Notes: generated from the sequence alone by a model not told the origin. Positions 15,704 through 23,972 are shown, counted from the stretch's first letter. The stretch: 64,000 nt of DNA from Nakamurella flava (GCF_005298075.1 NZ_SZZH01000006.1:186001-250000), one strand, 5' to 3'. Translations and numbers: made by a program.

Positions 15704-17683
15704 TCAGTCGTCGTTCTTGTTGCCGCCCAGGCCTTGGGAGATGAGGTTCAGGACGGTGGGGTCCTGCAGGGTGGTGGCATCGCCCGTGGCGCGGTTCTCG
15801 GCGATGTCACGCAGCAGGCGGCGCATGATCTTGCCGGACCGGGTCTTGGGCAGTTCGGGGACGACCAGGATGCGCTTGGGTTTGGCGATCGGACCGATCT
15901 CCTTGGCCACGTGGTTGCGCAGCTGCTGCACCAGCGCGTCCCCATCGTCGACCGCTCCGCCGCGCAGGATGACGAACGCGACGATCCCCTGCCCGGTCAT
16001 GTCATCCGCGGCGCCGACCACGGCGGCCTCGGCGACGGCCTCGTGGGACACCAGCGCGGATTCGACCTCGGTGGTCGAGATCCGGTGTCCGGAGACGTTC
16101 ATGACGTCATCGACCCGCCCCAGCAGCCAGATCGCCCCGTCGTCGTCGTACTTCGCCCCGTCCCCGGCGAAGTAGTAGCCCTGGTCGGCGAACCGCGACC
16201 AATACGTGTCGCGGAAGCGTTCGTCATCGCCGTAGATGGTGCGCAGCATCGACGGCCACGGCTTGTCGATGACCAGATACCCACCCTGACCATGCCCCAC
16301 CGGCCGGCCCTCGTCGTTGACGATCTTCGCCGAGATCCCCGGAATCGGGGTCATCGCCGACCCCGGCTTGGTGTGCGTCACCCCCGGCAACGGGGAAATC
16401 ATGATCGCCCCCGTCTCGGTCTGCCACCACGTGTCCACGATCGGGCACCGCTCCCGCCCGATGTTGACCCGATACCACATCCACGCCTCCGGGTTGATCG
16501 GCTCACCCACCGACCCCAACACCCGCAAACTGGACAGATCAAACCTGGCGGGGATGTCGGCGCCCCACTTCATGAACGTCCGGATCAACGTCGGCGCCGT
16601 GTAATAGATACTGACCTTGTACTTGTCGATGATCTGCCAATGCCGCGACTCATCCGGCGTGTTCGGCGTCCCCTCATAGATCACCTGCGACGCCCCGTTG
16701 GCCAGCGGCCCGTACACGATGTACGAATGCCCGGTCACCCACCCGATATCAGCGGTGCACCAATACACATCCGACTCAGGCTTGAGGTCGAACACCACCC
16801 GGTGCGTGTACGCGGCCTGCGTCACATACCCACCCGAGGTGTGCAGGATCCCCTTCGGCTTGCCCGTCGTCCCCGAGGTGTACAGGATGAACAACGGCTG
16901 CTCGGCATCGAAGATCTCCGCCTCATGCTCGGTGGGCTGAGAGTCCACCAGCTCGTGCCACCACACATCCCGCTGCTCGTTCCACGTCACGTCGCCGCCG
17001 GTGCGCCGCACCACCAACACCTTCTCCACCGGTGACCCGTCGGCCTGCACGGCCTCGTCGACGGCGTCCTTCAGGTTCACCGCCTGCCCGCGCCGGTACT
17101 GACCGTCCGCGGTGATCACCACCTTCGCCGCCGCGTCCCCGATCCGCGACCGCAACGCCTCCGCCGAGAACCCCGCGAACACCACCGAATGCGCCGCCCC
17201 CAGCCGGGCGCACGCCAACATCGCCACCACCGCCTGCGGGATCATCGGCAGATAAATCGCCACCCGATCCCCCGCCGACACCCCCAAACTCGTCAAAGCA
17301 TGCGCAGCCTGCGCCACCCGCCCCTGCAAATCCGCATACGTGATCTGTTCGGAATCCCCCGGCTCACCCTCCCAGAAAATCGCCACCCGATCCCCATGAC
17401 CGGCCTCCACATGCCGGTCCACACAATTGACCGCCACATTCAACCCACCACCCACGAACCACCGCGCATGCGGCCGATCCGACCAATCCACCACCGCACC
17501 AAAATCCCGACCCCACGACAGGGCCCGCGCCTGCTCAGCCCAGAACCCCTCGGGGTCCGCCGCCGCGCGGTCGTAGATCCCGGGGTCAGCGTGGTCGGCG
17601 ACGGCGGCCGGGGGTGGGAACGAGCGACCCTCCACCGAGAGGTTGTCCAAGGTCGCCGATTCCGCGGTGCTACTGGTGGTCAT
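15704..17683 (-). CDS. acs: Acetyl-CoA synthetase (AMP-forming)
   Basis: A 659-residue enzyme that activates acetate to acetyl-CoA via acetyl-AMP. It has the AMP-binding motif YTSGTTGKPKG, the DTWWQTETG motif and the C-terminal domain with TRSGKIMRR, where Lys618 is the site acetylated in family members to switch the enzyme off. Length and motif order match Acs. It is transcribed alone, convergent with the GH13 gene, with a terminator between them. The first two thirds of the gene use many G- and T-ending codons, unlike the C-ending preference of the last third and of neighbours. Confidence 0.95.
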   Translation of the reverse strand: MTTSSTAESATLDNLSVEGRSFPPPAAVADHADPGIYDRAAADPEGFWAEQARALSWGRDFGAVVDWSDRPHARWFVGGGLNVAVNCVDRHVEAGHGDRVAIFWEGEPGDSEQITYADLQGRVAQAAHALTSLGVSAGDRVAIYLPMIPQAVVAMLACARLGAAHSVVFAGFSAEALRSRIGDAAAKVVITADGQYRRGQAVNLKDAVDEAVQADGSPVEKVLVVRRTGGDVTWNEQRDVWWHELVDSQPTEHEAEIFDAEQPLFILYTSGTTGKPKGILHTSGGYVTQAAYTHRVVFDLKPESDVYWCTADIGWVTGHSYIVYGPLANGASQVIYEGTPNTPDESRHWQIIDKYKVSIYYTAPTLIRTFMKWGADIPARFDLSSLRVLGSVGEPINPEAWMWYRVNIGRERCPIVDTWWQTETGAIMISPLPGVTHTKPGSAMTPIPGISAKIVNDEGRPVGHGQGGYLVIDKPWPSMLRTIYGDDERFRDTYWSRFADQGYYFAGDGAKYDDDGAIWLLGRVDDVMNVSGHRISTTEVESALVSHEAVAEAAVVGAADDMTGQGIVAFVILRGGAVDDGDALVQQLRNHVAKEIGPIAKPKRILVVPELPKTRSGKIMRRLLRDIAENRATGDATTLQDPTVLNLISQGLGGNKNDD

Positions 17684-17959
17684 TGCATGTCTCCTCTGAC
17701 GACGGTGTCATAAGCAGGCCGAACTCAACCGGGCGTCGATGCGTCCGGCCGTGAACGCCTCACCGTAGGGAGCGGACGTTGCATCCGCGCTGCACGTCAT
17801 GCGTCGACGTTGCCGCGGGGGACCGTTTCGGCGAGCTCCGGCGATCGAGCGAGAGACGTTCCGCCGACGGTGATCCCGGAGTCTGCCGGCTGGCCAGTAC
17901 CCACTCCCCGTCACTCGTCCGAAGCGATGCGGTGTCGACGGGGTCACGTCCGGACAGGG
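17684..17959. other. Intergenic region between acs and the iron-siderophore binding protein
   Basis: The 311-bp divergent gap holds no gene I can support. It must contain the acs promoter and, at its right end, the iron-box promoter listed separately. No repeat or structured element was seen. Confidence 0.5.
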
Positions 17960-17994
17960 TTGAGATGACCCTGTCGATGAGGTAAGCCTTACCT
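17960..17994 (+). promoter_or_regulatory. IdeR/DtxR iron box and leaderless promoter
   Basis: AGGTAAGCCTTACCT at 17980-17994 is a perfect palindrome around one base and fits the actinobacterial IdeR/DmdR iron box. A -35-like TTGAGA at 17960-17965 is 17 nt from a -10-like TAAGCC inside the box. The box abuts the ATG at 17995, so transcription would begin at or next to the start codon. Repression by iron-loaded IdeR is inferred. Confidence 0.8.
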
Positions 17995-19017
17995 ATGCAT
18001 TTGCTGCCTCATCGGACCCGTCACTCTGCGAACCGCGTCGTCGCGTCGATCCTCGCCCTGGCCGTCGGGATGACCGTGGCCGCCTGCGGGTCGACCGCCC
18101 CCACTGCCTCGTCAGCGGCACCGAGCCCGTCGGCATCGGTCGACGCGACCTCGGCCGCGGCGGTCAGCTTCCCGATCACCGTGACCCACCACCGCGGGAC
18201 GACTGAGATCCCGGCAGCCCCCCAGCGGGTCGTCGCCCTCGACAACAGCCTGGTCGCCGCGGTCGCCGGTCTCGGCGTGGACGTCGTCGGATACACGCTC
18301 GACCAGCCGAAGCTCCCTGCGTATCTGCAGGCCCCGGAGACCGCCGACGGCGTGTCGGTGGGACTGCTCGCCTCGCCGAGCCTGGAGCAGATCGCCGCCC
18401 TCAAGCCGGATCTCATCGTCTCCAGCTCCGTCCGCCACGACGAGCTGTACGAGCAGCTCGCCCAGATCGCCCCGACCGTCTTCACCGAGACCACCGGACC
18501 GACGTGGAAGGAGAACATCCGGCTCGTCGCCCAGGCCCTGGGCAAGCAGTCCGAGGCCGAGGCCCAGCTCGCCGCCTACGAGAAGCGCTCCGCAGCAGTC
18601 GGTTCCGAGATCAACGCCAAGGCCGGCAATCCCACCGTCTCGCTGGTGCGGTTCGTCGCCCCGTCGAAGCCGGCGCGGCTGTACGGCAATGCCTCGTTCC
18701 CGGGCATCGTGTTGAAGGACGCCGGGCTGGCCCGGCCGGCCATCCAGGACATCGACGACTTCATGGTCGAGATCTCGGCCGAGGAGCTGACCAAGGCCGA
18801 CGCGGACCAGATCTTCTACACCGACCCGTCTCTCGACGAGTACCCGGGCGACTCCTCGATGGCCACCTTCACCGGCTCCGCGCTCTGGCCCGCGCTCACC
18901 GGCACCAAGCACGCCATCTCCGACGACCGCTGGTACCCGTCCGTCGGCGTCCAGGGCGCCCACCTCATCCTCGACGACCTGGCCACCGCCTTCGCCGTCG
19001 ACCCGCAGAAGAGCTGA
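17995..19017 (+). CDS. Fe3+-siderophore ABC-transporter substrate-binding lipoprotein
   Basis: A 340-residue lipoprotein. The signal peptide ends in the lipobox VAAC (Cys31), followed by a Ser/Ala linker and a class III (FepB/FhuD-like) binding fold with VTHHRGTTEIPAAPQRVVAL near its start. It captures ferric siderophore on the cell surface for an ABC importer; no permease or ATPase genes follow, so partners are encoded elsewhere. The start is fixed by the iron box directly upstream. Regulation by iron through that box is the main contextual evidence. Confidence 0.9.
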   Translation: MHLLPHRTRHSANRVVASILALAVGMTVAACGSTAPTASSAAPSPSASVDATSAAAVSFPITVTHHRGTTEIPAAPQRVVALDNSLVAAVAGLGVDVVGYTLDQPKLPAYLQAPETADGVSVGLLASPSLEQIAALKPDLIVSSSVRHDELYEQLAQIAPTVFTETTGPTWKENIRLVAQALGKQSEAEAQLAAYEKRSAAVGSEINAKAGNPTVSLVRFVAPSKPARLYGNASFPGIVLKDAGLARPAIQDIDDFMVEISAEELTKADADQIFYTDPSLDEYPGDSSMATFTGSALWPALTGTKHAISDDRWYPSVGVQGAHLILDDLATAFAVDPQKS

Positions 19018-19025
19018 CCACCCGC

Positions 19026-19063
19026 CCGGCCGGTGCTGGCGCGTGATCGCCGGCGCCGGCCGG
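19026..19063. terminator. Hairpin terminator between the siderophore-binding and surface-protein genes
   Basis: A 16-bp stem (19026-19041 with 19048-19063, two G-T wobbles) and a 6-nt loop, located between convergent stops at 19017 and 19074. Confidence 0.7.
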
Positions 19064-19073
19064 CACGTTCGGC

Positions 19074-21368
19074 TCAGGCCCGTCGGTTGGGTCGGCTCAC
19101 GACCACCACGAGGAACCCGCCGACCAGCAGCAGCCCCGCCCCCCAGATGAGCCAGGACGCCACCGGCGCACCGGTCCGGGCCAGGACCACGGCGGCGGCG
19201 CTGGTGGTCGAGGTCGGGTAGACGTACGCGGTGCGGGTGGTGGTGACGCCGTTCCACGGGATGTTGCTGTACGTCGGGTCGACCTCGCACGCGATGCCAT
19301 CACCGTCGGCGTCGAGATCCCGTGCGTAGCCGGCTTCACCGATCCGCAGCGGCCGGCCGATCGCGGCGTACACCGCCGCACAGTTCACGTAGATCACCGC
19401 CGAGCTGATGGTCACCGGGATCGTGAAGCTCGACGTCGTCAGCGTGCTGCCGGTCGGCAGGACCGATGACGTGGGCGATGTCGTCGAACCGGTGGTGACG
19501 GTGACCGTCGTCGTGGCGGTGGTCGTGGCACTCACGGTGTCCGTGCGAGTGACCGTGGTCGGCACGGTCGTCGTCCGGGTGACCGTGGTCGGCACGGTGA
19601 CGGTGGTCGGCACCGTGCTCGTGTCGGTCTGAGTCACCGTCGTCGGCACCGTGACCGTCGTCGGCACCGTGCTCGTGTCGGTCTGAGTCACCGTCGTCGG
19701 CACCGTGACCGTCGTCGGCACCGTGCTCGTGTCGGTCTGAGTCACCGTCGTCGGCACGGTGGTCGTCTCGGTCTGCGTCGTCGGGACCGTCGTCACGGCC
19801 GTGATGGTCGTCGGCACGGTGGTCGTCTCGGTCTGCGTCGTCGGGACCGTCGTCACGGCCGTGATGGTCGTCGGCACCGTGGTGGGCACGGTCACCGTGG
19901 TGGGTACGGTCTGCGTGGTCGGCACCGTGACCGTGGTCGGCACCGAGGTGGTCGCCGTGATGGTGGTCGGGACGGTGATCGTGGTGGGCACCGTGACGAC
20001 CTCGGTCGTCGTGGTCGGGACCGTGATGGTCGTCGGCACGGTGACGGTGGTGGTGACCGTCGTCGGGACGACCTCCGCCTCGTAGTCGTTCGACACGGTT
20101 GCGGTGGCGGTCTGGTCGGCCGTGATGGTGACCGGGCCGGGCAGGGCGGTCGTGACGCCGATCGCGCCAGTTCCACCGTTCACCGGTTCGGTCACCGTGC
20201 ACACCGAGCCGTCGGGGATCGAGGTGAAGAGCCGGGTCTGCGTTCCCGTCACCCCGGCGTCGATGATCCAGTCCGCCGGGGCCCGCCCCGTGCACGAGAC
20301 CGTGATGGTGATGTCGCCCTGCGAGCCGGCCGCGGAGCCGGTGATGGACTTGGTCACCTGGAGCGCCCCGACCGCCTGGAAGGTCGCCGATGCGCTGGCC
20401 CGGCTCTCGACGGTTCCGGTACTGGCCAGGATCAGCTTTTGCGCATTCTCGATGCCGGGCTGATTGCCGTCGTACAGGTAGACGTTCCCGCTGGGGACCT
20501 GGACGGCGGCCTGCGCGTCGAGGGTCGCGGACCCGGGATTCGCGTCGTCGGGGAGCAGCCACAGCTGAGTTCCCGCGCCGACGACGGTGCCATTGGCGAC
20601 GACCTGGGAGCCGCCGGAGTCGCTGTACATGGTGGCGTTCGACGAACTGACCGTGATCTGTGCCCCGGGATCGGCGTCGACGGTGAACGGGCCGGCCAGG
20701 GTGCCCGCCGGGAAGCTCGAACCCGGCGGGGTCACCGTCAGGCCGGCGGACGGTTCCGGCAGCGGTCCGGCGTCGATCACGGCGTTGACGATCGTCGACA
20801 CCTGGGAGCGCAGGGCGGCCCCGGCCTCGAGGACGAACCCGTCGGTGAAGTACCAGATCGCGGCCTGCACGGCGGCGGCCTTCTGGTAGTCGGGTAGGCC
20901 GCTCGGCTGGGACGGGACGGTGGGGTAGTAGTCCTGCAGGACGCGCGCGACCAGGTCGAGATTGGGCACGGTGGCCTGCGACCACTCGCCCTGCTGGTAG
21001 CCATAGCCGATGCTCGTCGCGGTCAACAGGTCGATGCAGTAGACGAACAACGTCTGGCCCGTCCGCGGGTTCGACTCCGCGTAGAGGGGGCCGCCGTCCG
21101 CCCGCTTGGCGGGCCATGCCTGGTTCGCCCAGGGCGGGTACGGACCCCGCTTGTCAATCGCTCCGGCGGGAGCCAATCGCCCGCTGAAGCTGGTCAGACG
21201 GCCGATCTCGCTGACCACCAGCTCGGTGTCGGACCGCGGCCCGGCCGGCGTCCCGGGGCCGGGGTCCACCGGTGCGGCGGAGGCCAGCGGAGGGGCGGTC
21301 AGGACGACCAGGATGCCGACCAGTACGGCCACGGCGATGCGACCCGCAGTGCTGCGAACCCGGTACAT
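19074..21368 (-). CDS. Cys-Gln thioester-forming surface protein with Thr/Val/Pro stalk, Excalibur domain and LARTG sorting signal
   Basis: A 764-residue secreted protein. In order: signal peptide (1-31); thioester (TQXA-type) domain with FVYCIDLLT Cys111 and AAAVQAAIWYFTDG Gln168, the pair that forms an internal thioester; a middle region with a likely Ig-like fold (about 215-430); a low-complexity Thr/Val/Pro stalk (about 430-625); an Excalibur-type calcium-binding domain (YVNCAAVYAAIG...DADGDGIACE, about 659-696); LARTG at 729-733, a hydrophobic segment and a basic tail. Such thioester domains form covalent bonds with host or surface ligands. The ATG at 21368 has a GGGGGG ribosome-binding site 5 nt upstream. 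LARTG is of the LAxTG class used by class E sortases, and one is encoded at 55723-56604. The stalk is encoded by tandem DNA repeats. Confidence 0.87.
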   Translation of the reverse strand: MYRVRSTAGRIAVAVLVGILVVLTAPPLASAAPVDPGPGTPAGPRSDTELVVSEIGRLTSFSGRLAPAGAIDKRGPYPPWANQAWPAKRADGGPLYAESNPRTGQTLFVYCIDLLTATSIGYGYQQGEWSQATVPNLDLVARVLQDYYPTVPSQPSGLPDYQKAAAVQAAIWYFTDGFVLEAGAALRSQVSTIVNAVIDAGPLPEPSAGLTVTPPGSSFPAGTLAGPFTVDADPGAQITVSSSNATMYSDSGGSQVVANGTVVGAGTQLWLLPDDANPGSATLDAQAAVQVPSGNVYLYDGNQPGIENAQKLILASTGTVESRASASATFQAVGALQVTKSITGSAAGSQGDITITVSCTGRAPADWIIDAGVTGTQTRLFTSIPDGSVCTVTEPVNGGTGAIGVTTALPGPVTITADQTATATVSNDYEAEVVPTTVTTTVTVPTTITVPTTTTEVVTVPTTITVPTTITATTSVPTTVTVPTTQTVPTTVTVPTTVPTTITAVTTVPTTQTETTTVPTTITAVTTVPTTQTETTTVPTTVTQTDTSTVPTTVTVPTTVTQTDTSTVPTTVTVPTTVTQTDTSTVPTTVTVPTTVTRTTTVPTTVTRTDTVSATTTATTTVTVTTGSTTSPTSSVLPTGSTLTTSSFTIPVTISSAVIYVNCAAVYAAIGRPLRIGEAGYARDLDADGDGIACEVDPTYSNIPWNGVTTTRTAYVYPTSTTSAAAVVLARTGAPVASWLIWGAGLLLVGGFLVVVVSRPNRRA
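19573..19877 (-). repeat. Tandem 54-bp and 60-bp repeats coding for the surface-protein stalk
   Basis: A 54-bp unit (18 residues, core TVPTTVTVPTTVTQTDTS) is repeated perfectly at 19627-19680 and 19681-19734, with partial copies on both sides. A 60-bp unit (20 residues, core TVPTTQTETTTVPTTITAVT) is repeated so that 19747-19817 equals 19807-19877 without a mismatch. Looser VPTTxT repeats continue to about 20070. Confidence 0.9.
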
Positions 21369-21585
21369 ATGCGCCCCCCAGCGTGACCGATTCGGCCCGG
21401 ACTGTACCGCTCGTGCTCGTTCATGCACAGAGAGTGCTCACGAACGGGTACGAGGTATCGACGCGGTGACACCCGTCCGACCCGCCCTCCTCGCCCCGTG
21501 TGCTGCTGGGCGGGCCCTGGTCGAGCCCGGCGGCAACCATTGCGGAACTCGCCCTTGCACCCTCCGCCGCTCCGAGGTACAACGA

Positions 21586-21607
21586 ATCTATAGCGCCCGC
21601 CATAGAT
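21586..21607. promoter_or_regulatory. ATCTAT-N10-ATAGAT inverted repeat upstream of hsp20
   Basis: A perfect 6-bp inverted repeat (21586-21591 and 21602-21607), beginning ATCTATAG, about 37 nt before the hsp20 start. The octamer ATCTATAG recurs on the minus strand upstream of the MerR regulator gene (22655-22648). A shared regulator site is inferred; the classical HspR HAIR sequence was not found. Confidence 0.4.
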
Positions 21608-21643
21608 CAGGTGGCGGAGGAACTCATCTGGAGGTGCATGACC

Positions 21644-22105
21644 ATGACCCTGATGCGGACCGACCCCTTCCGTGACCTCGACCGTCTGACCCAGCAGCTC
21701 TGGGGTACCCAGGCCCGCCCCTCGGCCATGCCGATGGACGCGTGGCGGGTGGGCGACGAGGTCTTCCTCGAATTCGACCTGCCCGGGGTCGACCCGGACG
21801 CCGTCGATCTCGATGTCGAACGCAACGTGCTGACGGTGACCGCGCGCCGGGAGGGCCTGGACGAGAAGGTCCAGTACCTGACCGCCGAACGGCCCCGCGG
21901 GGTCTTCAGCCGGCAGCTCGTCCTCGGCGACAACCTCGACCTGTCGGCGATCCACGCGACCTACACCGACGGTGTGCTGCGGTTGACCATCCCGGTCGCC
22001 GAGAAGGCCAAGCCGCGCAAGATCGTCATCGACCGCAACGAGGGGTCTTCCGGGAAGGCCATCGGCCAGCGTTCCAACGGCGCCCGGGAGACGGTCGACG
22101 CGTGA
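21644..22105 (+). CDS. Hsp20/alpha-crystallin family small heat-shock protein
   Basis: A 153-residue chaperone starting [21 protein letters not shown], the usual actinobacterial N-terminus, followed by an alpha-crystallin domain (about residues 33-130) with [19 protein letters not shown] and [18 protein letters not shown]. It holds unfolding proteins during stress. GGAGG at 21630-21634 suits ATG 21644 (9-nt spacing) better than ATG 21638 (3 nt). It is convergent with an HspR-like MerR gene, with a terminator between; an inverted repeat shared with that gene lies upstream. Confidence 0.92.
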   Translation: MTLMRTDPFRDLDRLTQQLWGTQARPSAMPMDAWRVGDEVFLEFDLPGVDPDAVDLDVERNVLTVTARREGLDEKVQYLTAERPRGVFSRQLVLGDNLDLSAIHATYTDGVLRLTIPVAEKAKPRKIVIDRNEGSSGKAIGQRSNGARETVDA

Positions 22106-22168
22106 CTCACACCGGTGTCGTCCGGCCTGTTCAGCGAGGTCGGCGACACCGGCCCCGACCCCGACACG

Positions 22169-22195
22169 AAGCCGGGCCCACCGCGGGCCCGGCTT
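22169..22195 (+). terminator. Terminator after hsp20
   Basis: A perfect 11-bp stem (AAGCCGGGCCC at 22169-22179 with 22185-22195), 5-nt loop, followed by TCGTC. It lies between convergent hsp20 and the MerR gene and may serve both. Confidence 0.75.
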
Positions 22196-22222
22196 TCGTC
22201 GTCCTGGGCCCCCGCACGGCGA

Positions 22223-22615
22223 TCAGGACGCCGCACCGGCCTCCCGGGCCACCGACGCACGCAACGCGACGTTGTCCGACGCGAGGCGGACCGTGTCGGC
22301 CCGCAGCCGCCGGAGCCGCGCGGCCAGCGTCGCGTTCTCGGCCCGCAGGTCGTCGTTGTCGGACTCCAGGGCCAGCACCCGCTCGATCCCGGCCAGGTTC
22401 AGCCCCGCCAGCAGCAGCTCACCGATCCGCCGGAGCCGGGCGACGTCGGCGTCGCTGTAGCGGCGCGTCCGACCGCCGGTGCGCTCCGGCGTCAGCAGCC
22501 CCCGCCGTTCGTACAACCGCAGCGCCTGGATGCTCAGGCCGGACAGCTCGGCCGCCACCGAGATCGCGTAGACCGCGACCGCCGCCGCGGGCGTTCCACT
22601 GTCGGTGGTGGGCAC
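22223..22615 (-). CDS. MerR-family regulator, HspR-like
   Basis: A 130-residue protein. The N-terminal winged helix reads YAISVAAELSGLSIQALRLYERRGLL, then the RRYSDADVARLRRI wing, closely like HspR; a coiled coil rich in Leu, Arg and Asp follows (about residues 75-120). There are no Cys residues, so metal or redox sensing of the SoxR type is unlikely. The GTG at 22615 has GGAG 5 nt upstream. Its place next to hsp20 and the shared ATCTATAG motif suggest that it controls hsp20 and itself. It is not next to dnaK, so it is unlikely to be the main HspR. Confidence 0.82.
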   Translation of the reverse strand: MPTTDSGTPAAAVAVYAISVAAELSGLSIQALRLYERRGLLTPERTGGRTRRYSDADVARLRRIGELLLAGLNLAGIERVLALESDNDDLRAENATLAARLRRLRADTVRLASDNVALRASVAREAGAAS

Positions 22616-22639
22616 CTGGTCTCCGATCCGTCGATCTGC

Positions 22640-22655
22640 TCTAGCGACTATAGAT
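22640..22655 (-). promoter_or_regulatory. ATCTATAG motif upstream of the MerR gene
   Basis: On the minus strand 22655-22648 read ATCTATAG, followed by TCGC and TAGA (22643-22640), so TCTA and TAGA half-sites occur with 7-nt spacing. The octamer equals the left arm of the repeat before hsp20. It lies 25-40 nt before the GTG start. Confidence 0.35.
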
Positions 22656-22716
22656 CGACCCGACGCCGAACGACAGGGACCGACCGGCCGGTGGTCTCCC
22701 GCCGCACAATGGGGAT

Positions 22717-23871
22717 GTGCCCTCGACGCCCCGCGCCCTGTCCACCGTGGTCTCCACCGTCACGAAGGTCTCCGCCGCCACCGCGGCGCTGGCCGCTCTG
22801 ACCTCGCTCGGCCGGGCCACCCGCGGCCTGCCCGAGGCGATGGGGGCGGACGCCGACGCGCTCGCCGCCGCGGGCCGCCGCTCCCCGCACTTCGCCGACG
22901 GCGTCTTCCACAACACCCTGCCGAGCAGCGTCGTCGACGCCAAGGGCGGCCTGGCTCTGGTGCCCGAGGCCATCAAGGCCCGCGGGCGGGGCCGCCCCGA
23001 CGGCCGCGTGCCCCTGGTGACCACCCGGCCCCCGGCGCAGGCCGCGGACTGCGCCATCACCTGGCTCGGGCACGCCACCACGCTGCTGGAGATCGACGGG
23101 GCGTTCGTGCTCGCCGACCCCGTGTGGGGCAACCGGGTCTCCCCGTCGCCGACCGTGGGCCCGCTCCGACTGCACCCGATGCCCGTCGTCGTCGAGGACC
23201 TCCCCCGGCTGACCGCGATCGTCATCTCGCACGACCACTACGACCACCTCGACCTGCCCACAGTGCGGGCACTCCTGCGCTGGCAGACCGCGCCGTTCCT
23301 CGTGCCGGTGGGCATCGGCGCCCACCTGCGGCACTGGGGCGTGCCCGAGGACCGGATCGTCGAACTGGACTGGGAGGAGTCGCACCACGTTGGCGACCTC
23401 ACCCTGACGTGCACCGAGTCCCGGCACTTCTCGGGTCGCGGGCTGACCCGCAACACCACCCTGTGGTGTTCGTGGGCCATCGCCGGCCCCCGGCACCGCA
23501 TGTTCTTCGGCGGCGACACCGGGTACACGCCGGCGTTCACCGGGATCGGGGAACGGCACGGCCCGTTCGACGTCACCGTGCTGCCCATCGGTGCCTACGG
23601 CGACCAGTGGCCGGACATCCACCTCAACCCGGAGGAGGCGGCCCAGGCCAACCGCGACCTCGGCGGCGGCCTGTTCGTGCCCATCCACTGGGCCAGCTTC
23701 AACCTCGCGTTCCACGGCTGGGCCGAACCCGTCGAACGGCTGCTGACCGCCGGCCCGGACCTCGACATCGTCGTCCCCCGTCCCGGTCAGCGGATCGAGC
23801 CGGGCGGGGACGTGCCCCACCCGGCCGACGATCCCTGGTGGCGGACGCTGCCGCCGGCTCCGATCCGCTGA
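22717..23871 (+). CDS. Metallo-beta-lactamase-fold hydrolase (NAPE-PLD/UlaG-like)
   Basis: A 384-residue protein. The metal-binding HxHxDH motif is SHDHYDHLD (His172, His174, Asp176, His177); further ligands are in ESRHFSGRG, FFGGDTGYT and VPIHWASF. The GDTGY and IHW motifs are typical of NAPE-phospholipase-D-like members. The first 50 residues are Ala/Thr-rich and may hold a weak membrane helix. The GTG start at 22717 is 101 bp from the divergent MerR gene. The substrate is unknown; a phosphodiester or lactone is possible. Confidence 0.83.
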   Translation: MPSTPRALSTVVSTVTKVSAATAALAALTSLGRATRGLPEAMGADADALAAAGRRSPHFADGVFHNTLPSSVVDAKGGLALVPEAIKARGRGRPDGRVPLVTTRPPAQAADCAITWLGHATTLLEIDGAFVLADPVWGNRVSPSPTVGPLRLHPMPVVVEDLPRLTAIVISHDHYDHLDLPTVRALLRWQTAPFLVPVGIGAHLRHWGVPEDRIVELDWEESHHVGDLTLTCTESRHFSGRGLTRNTTLWCSWAIAGPRHRMFFGGDTGYTPAFTGIGERHGPFDVTVLPIGAYGDQWPDIHLNPEEAAQANRDLGGGLFVPIHWASFNLAFHGWAEPVERLLTAGPDLDIVVPRPGQRIEPGGDVPHPADDPWWRTLPPAPIR

Positions 23872-23888
23872 CCGCGGCGCTCCCGGAC

Positions 23889-23940
23889 GCGACTGGGCAC
23901 AACACGCCGTCTTCCCGACGGAATGGCGGCGGGCTTGACC
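23889..23940 (-). repeat. 52-nt dispersed structured repeat, copy 1
   Basis: Read on the minus strand, this is the partner of 63215-63266, with 43 of 52 positions identical and no gaps. It contains a hairpin CCGTC-GGGAA-GACGG; in the other copy the closing pair is T-A instead of C-G, a compensatory change. It begins 32 nt after the stop of the M13 peptidase gene on the same strand. Confidence 0.7.
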
Positions 23941-23972
23941 AAGTCGCGGGGGCGGTCAGGGGCGGTGGCGGC

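Noticed and set aside
19573-19877. Regular repeats that might suggest a CRISPR array
   Set aside because: Units are directly contiguous without unique spacers and code in frame for a Thr/Val/Pro stalk.
21369-21643. HspR HAIR operator before hsp20
   Set aside because: No CTTGAGT/ACTCAAG-type inverted repeat; only the ATCTAT/ATAGAT repeat is present.
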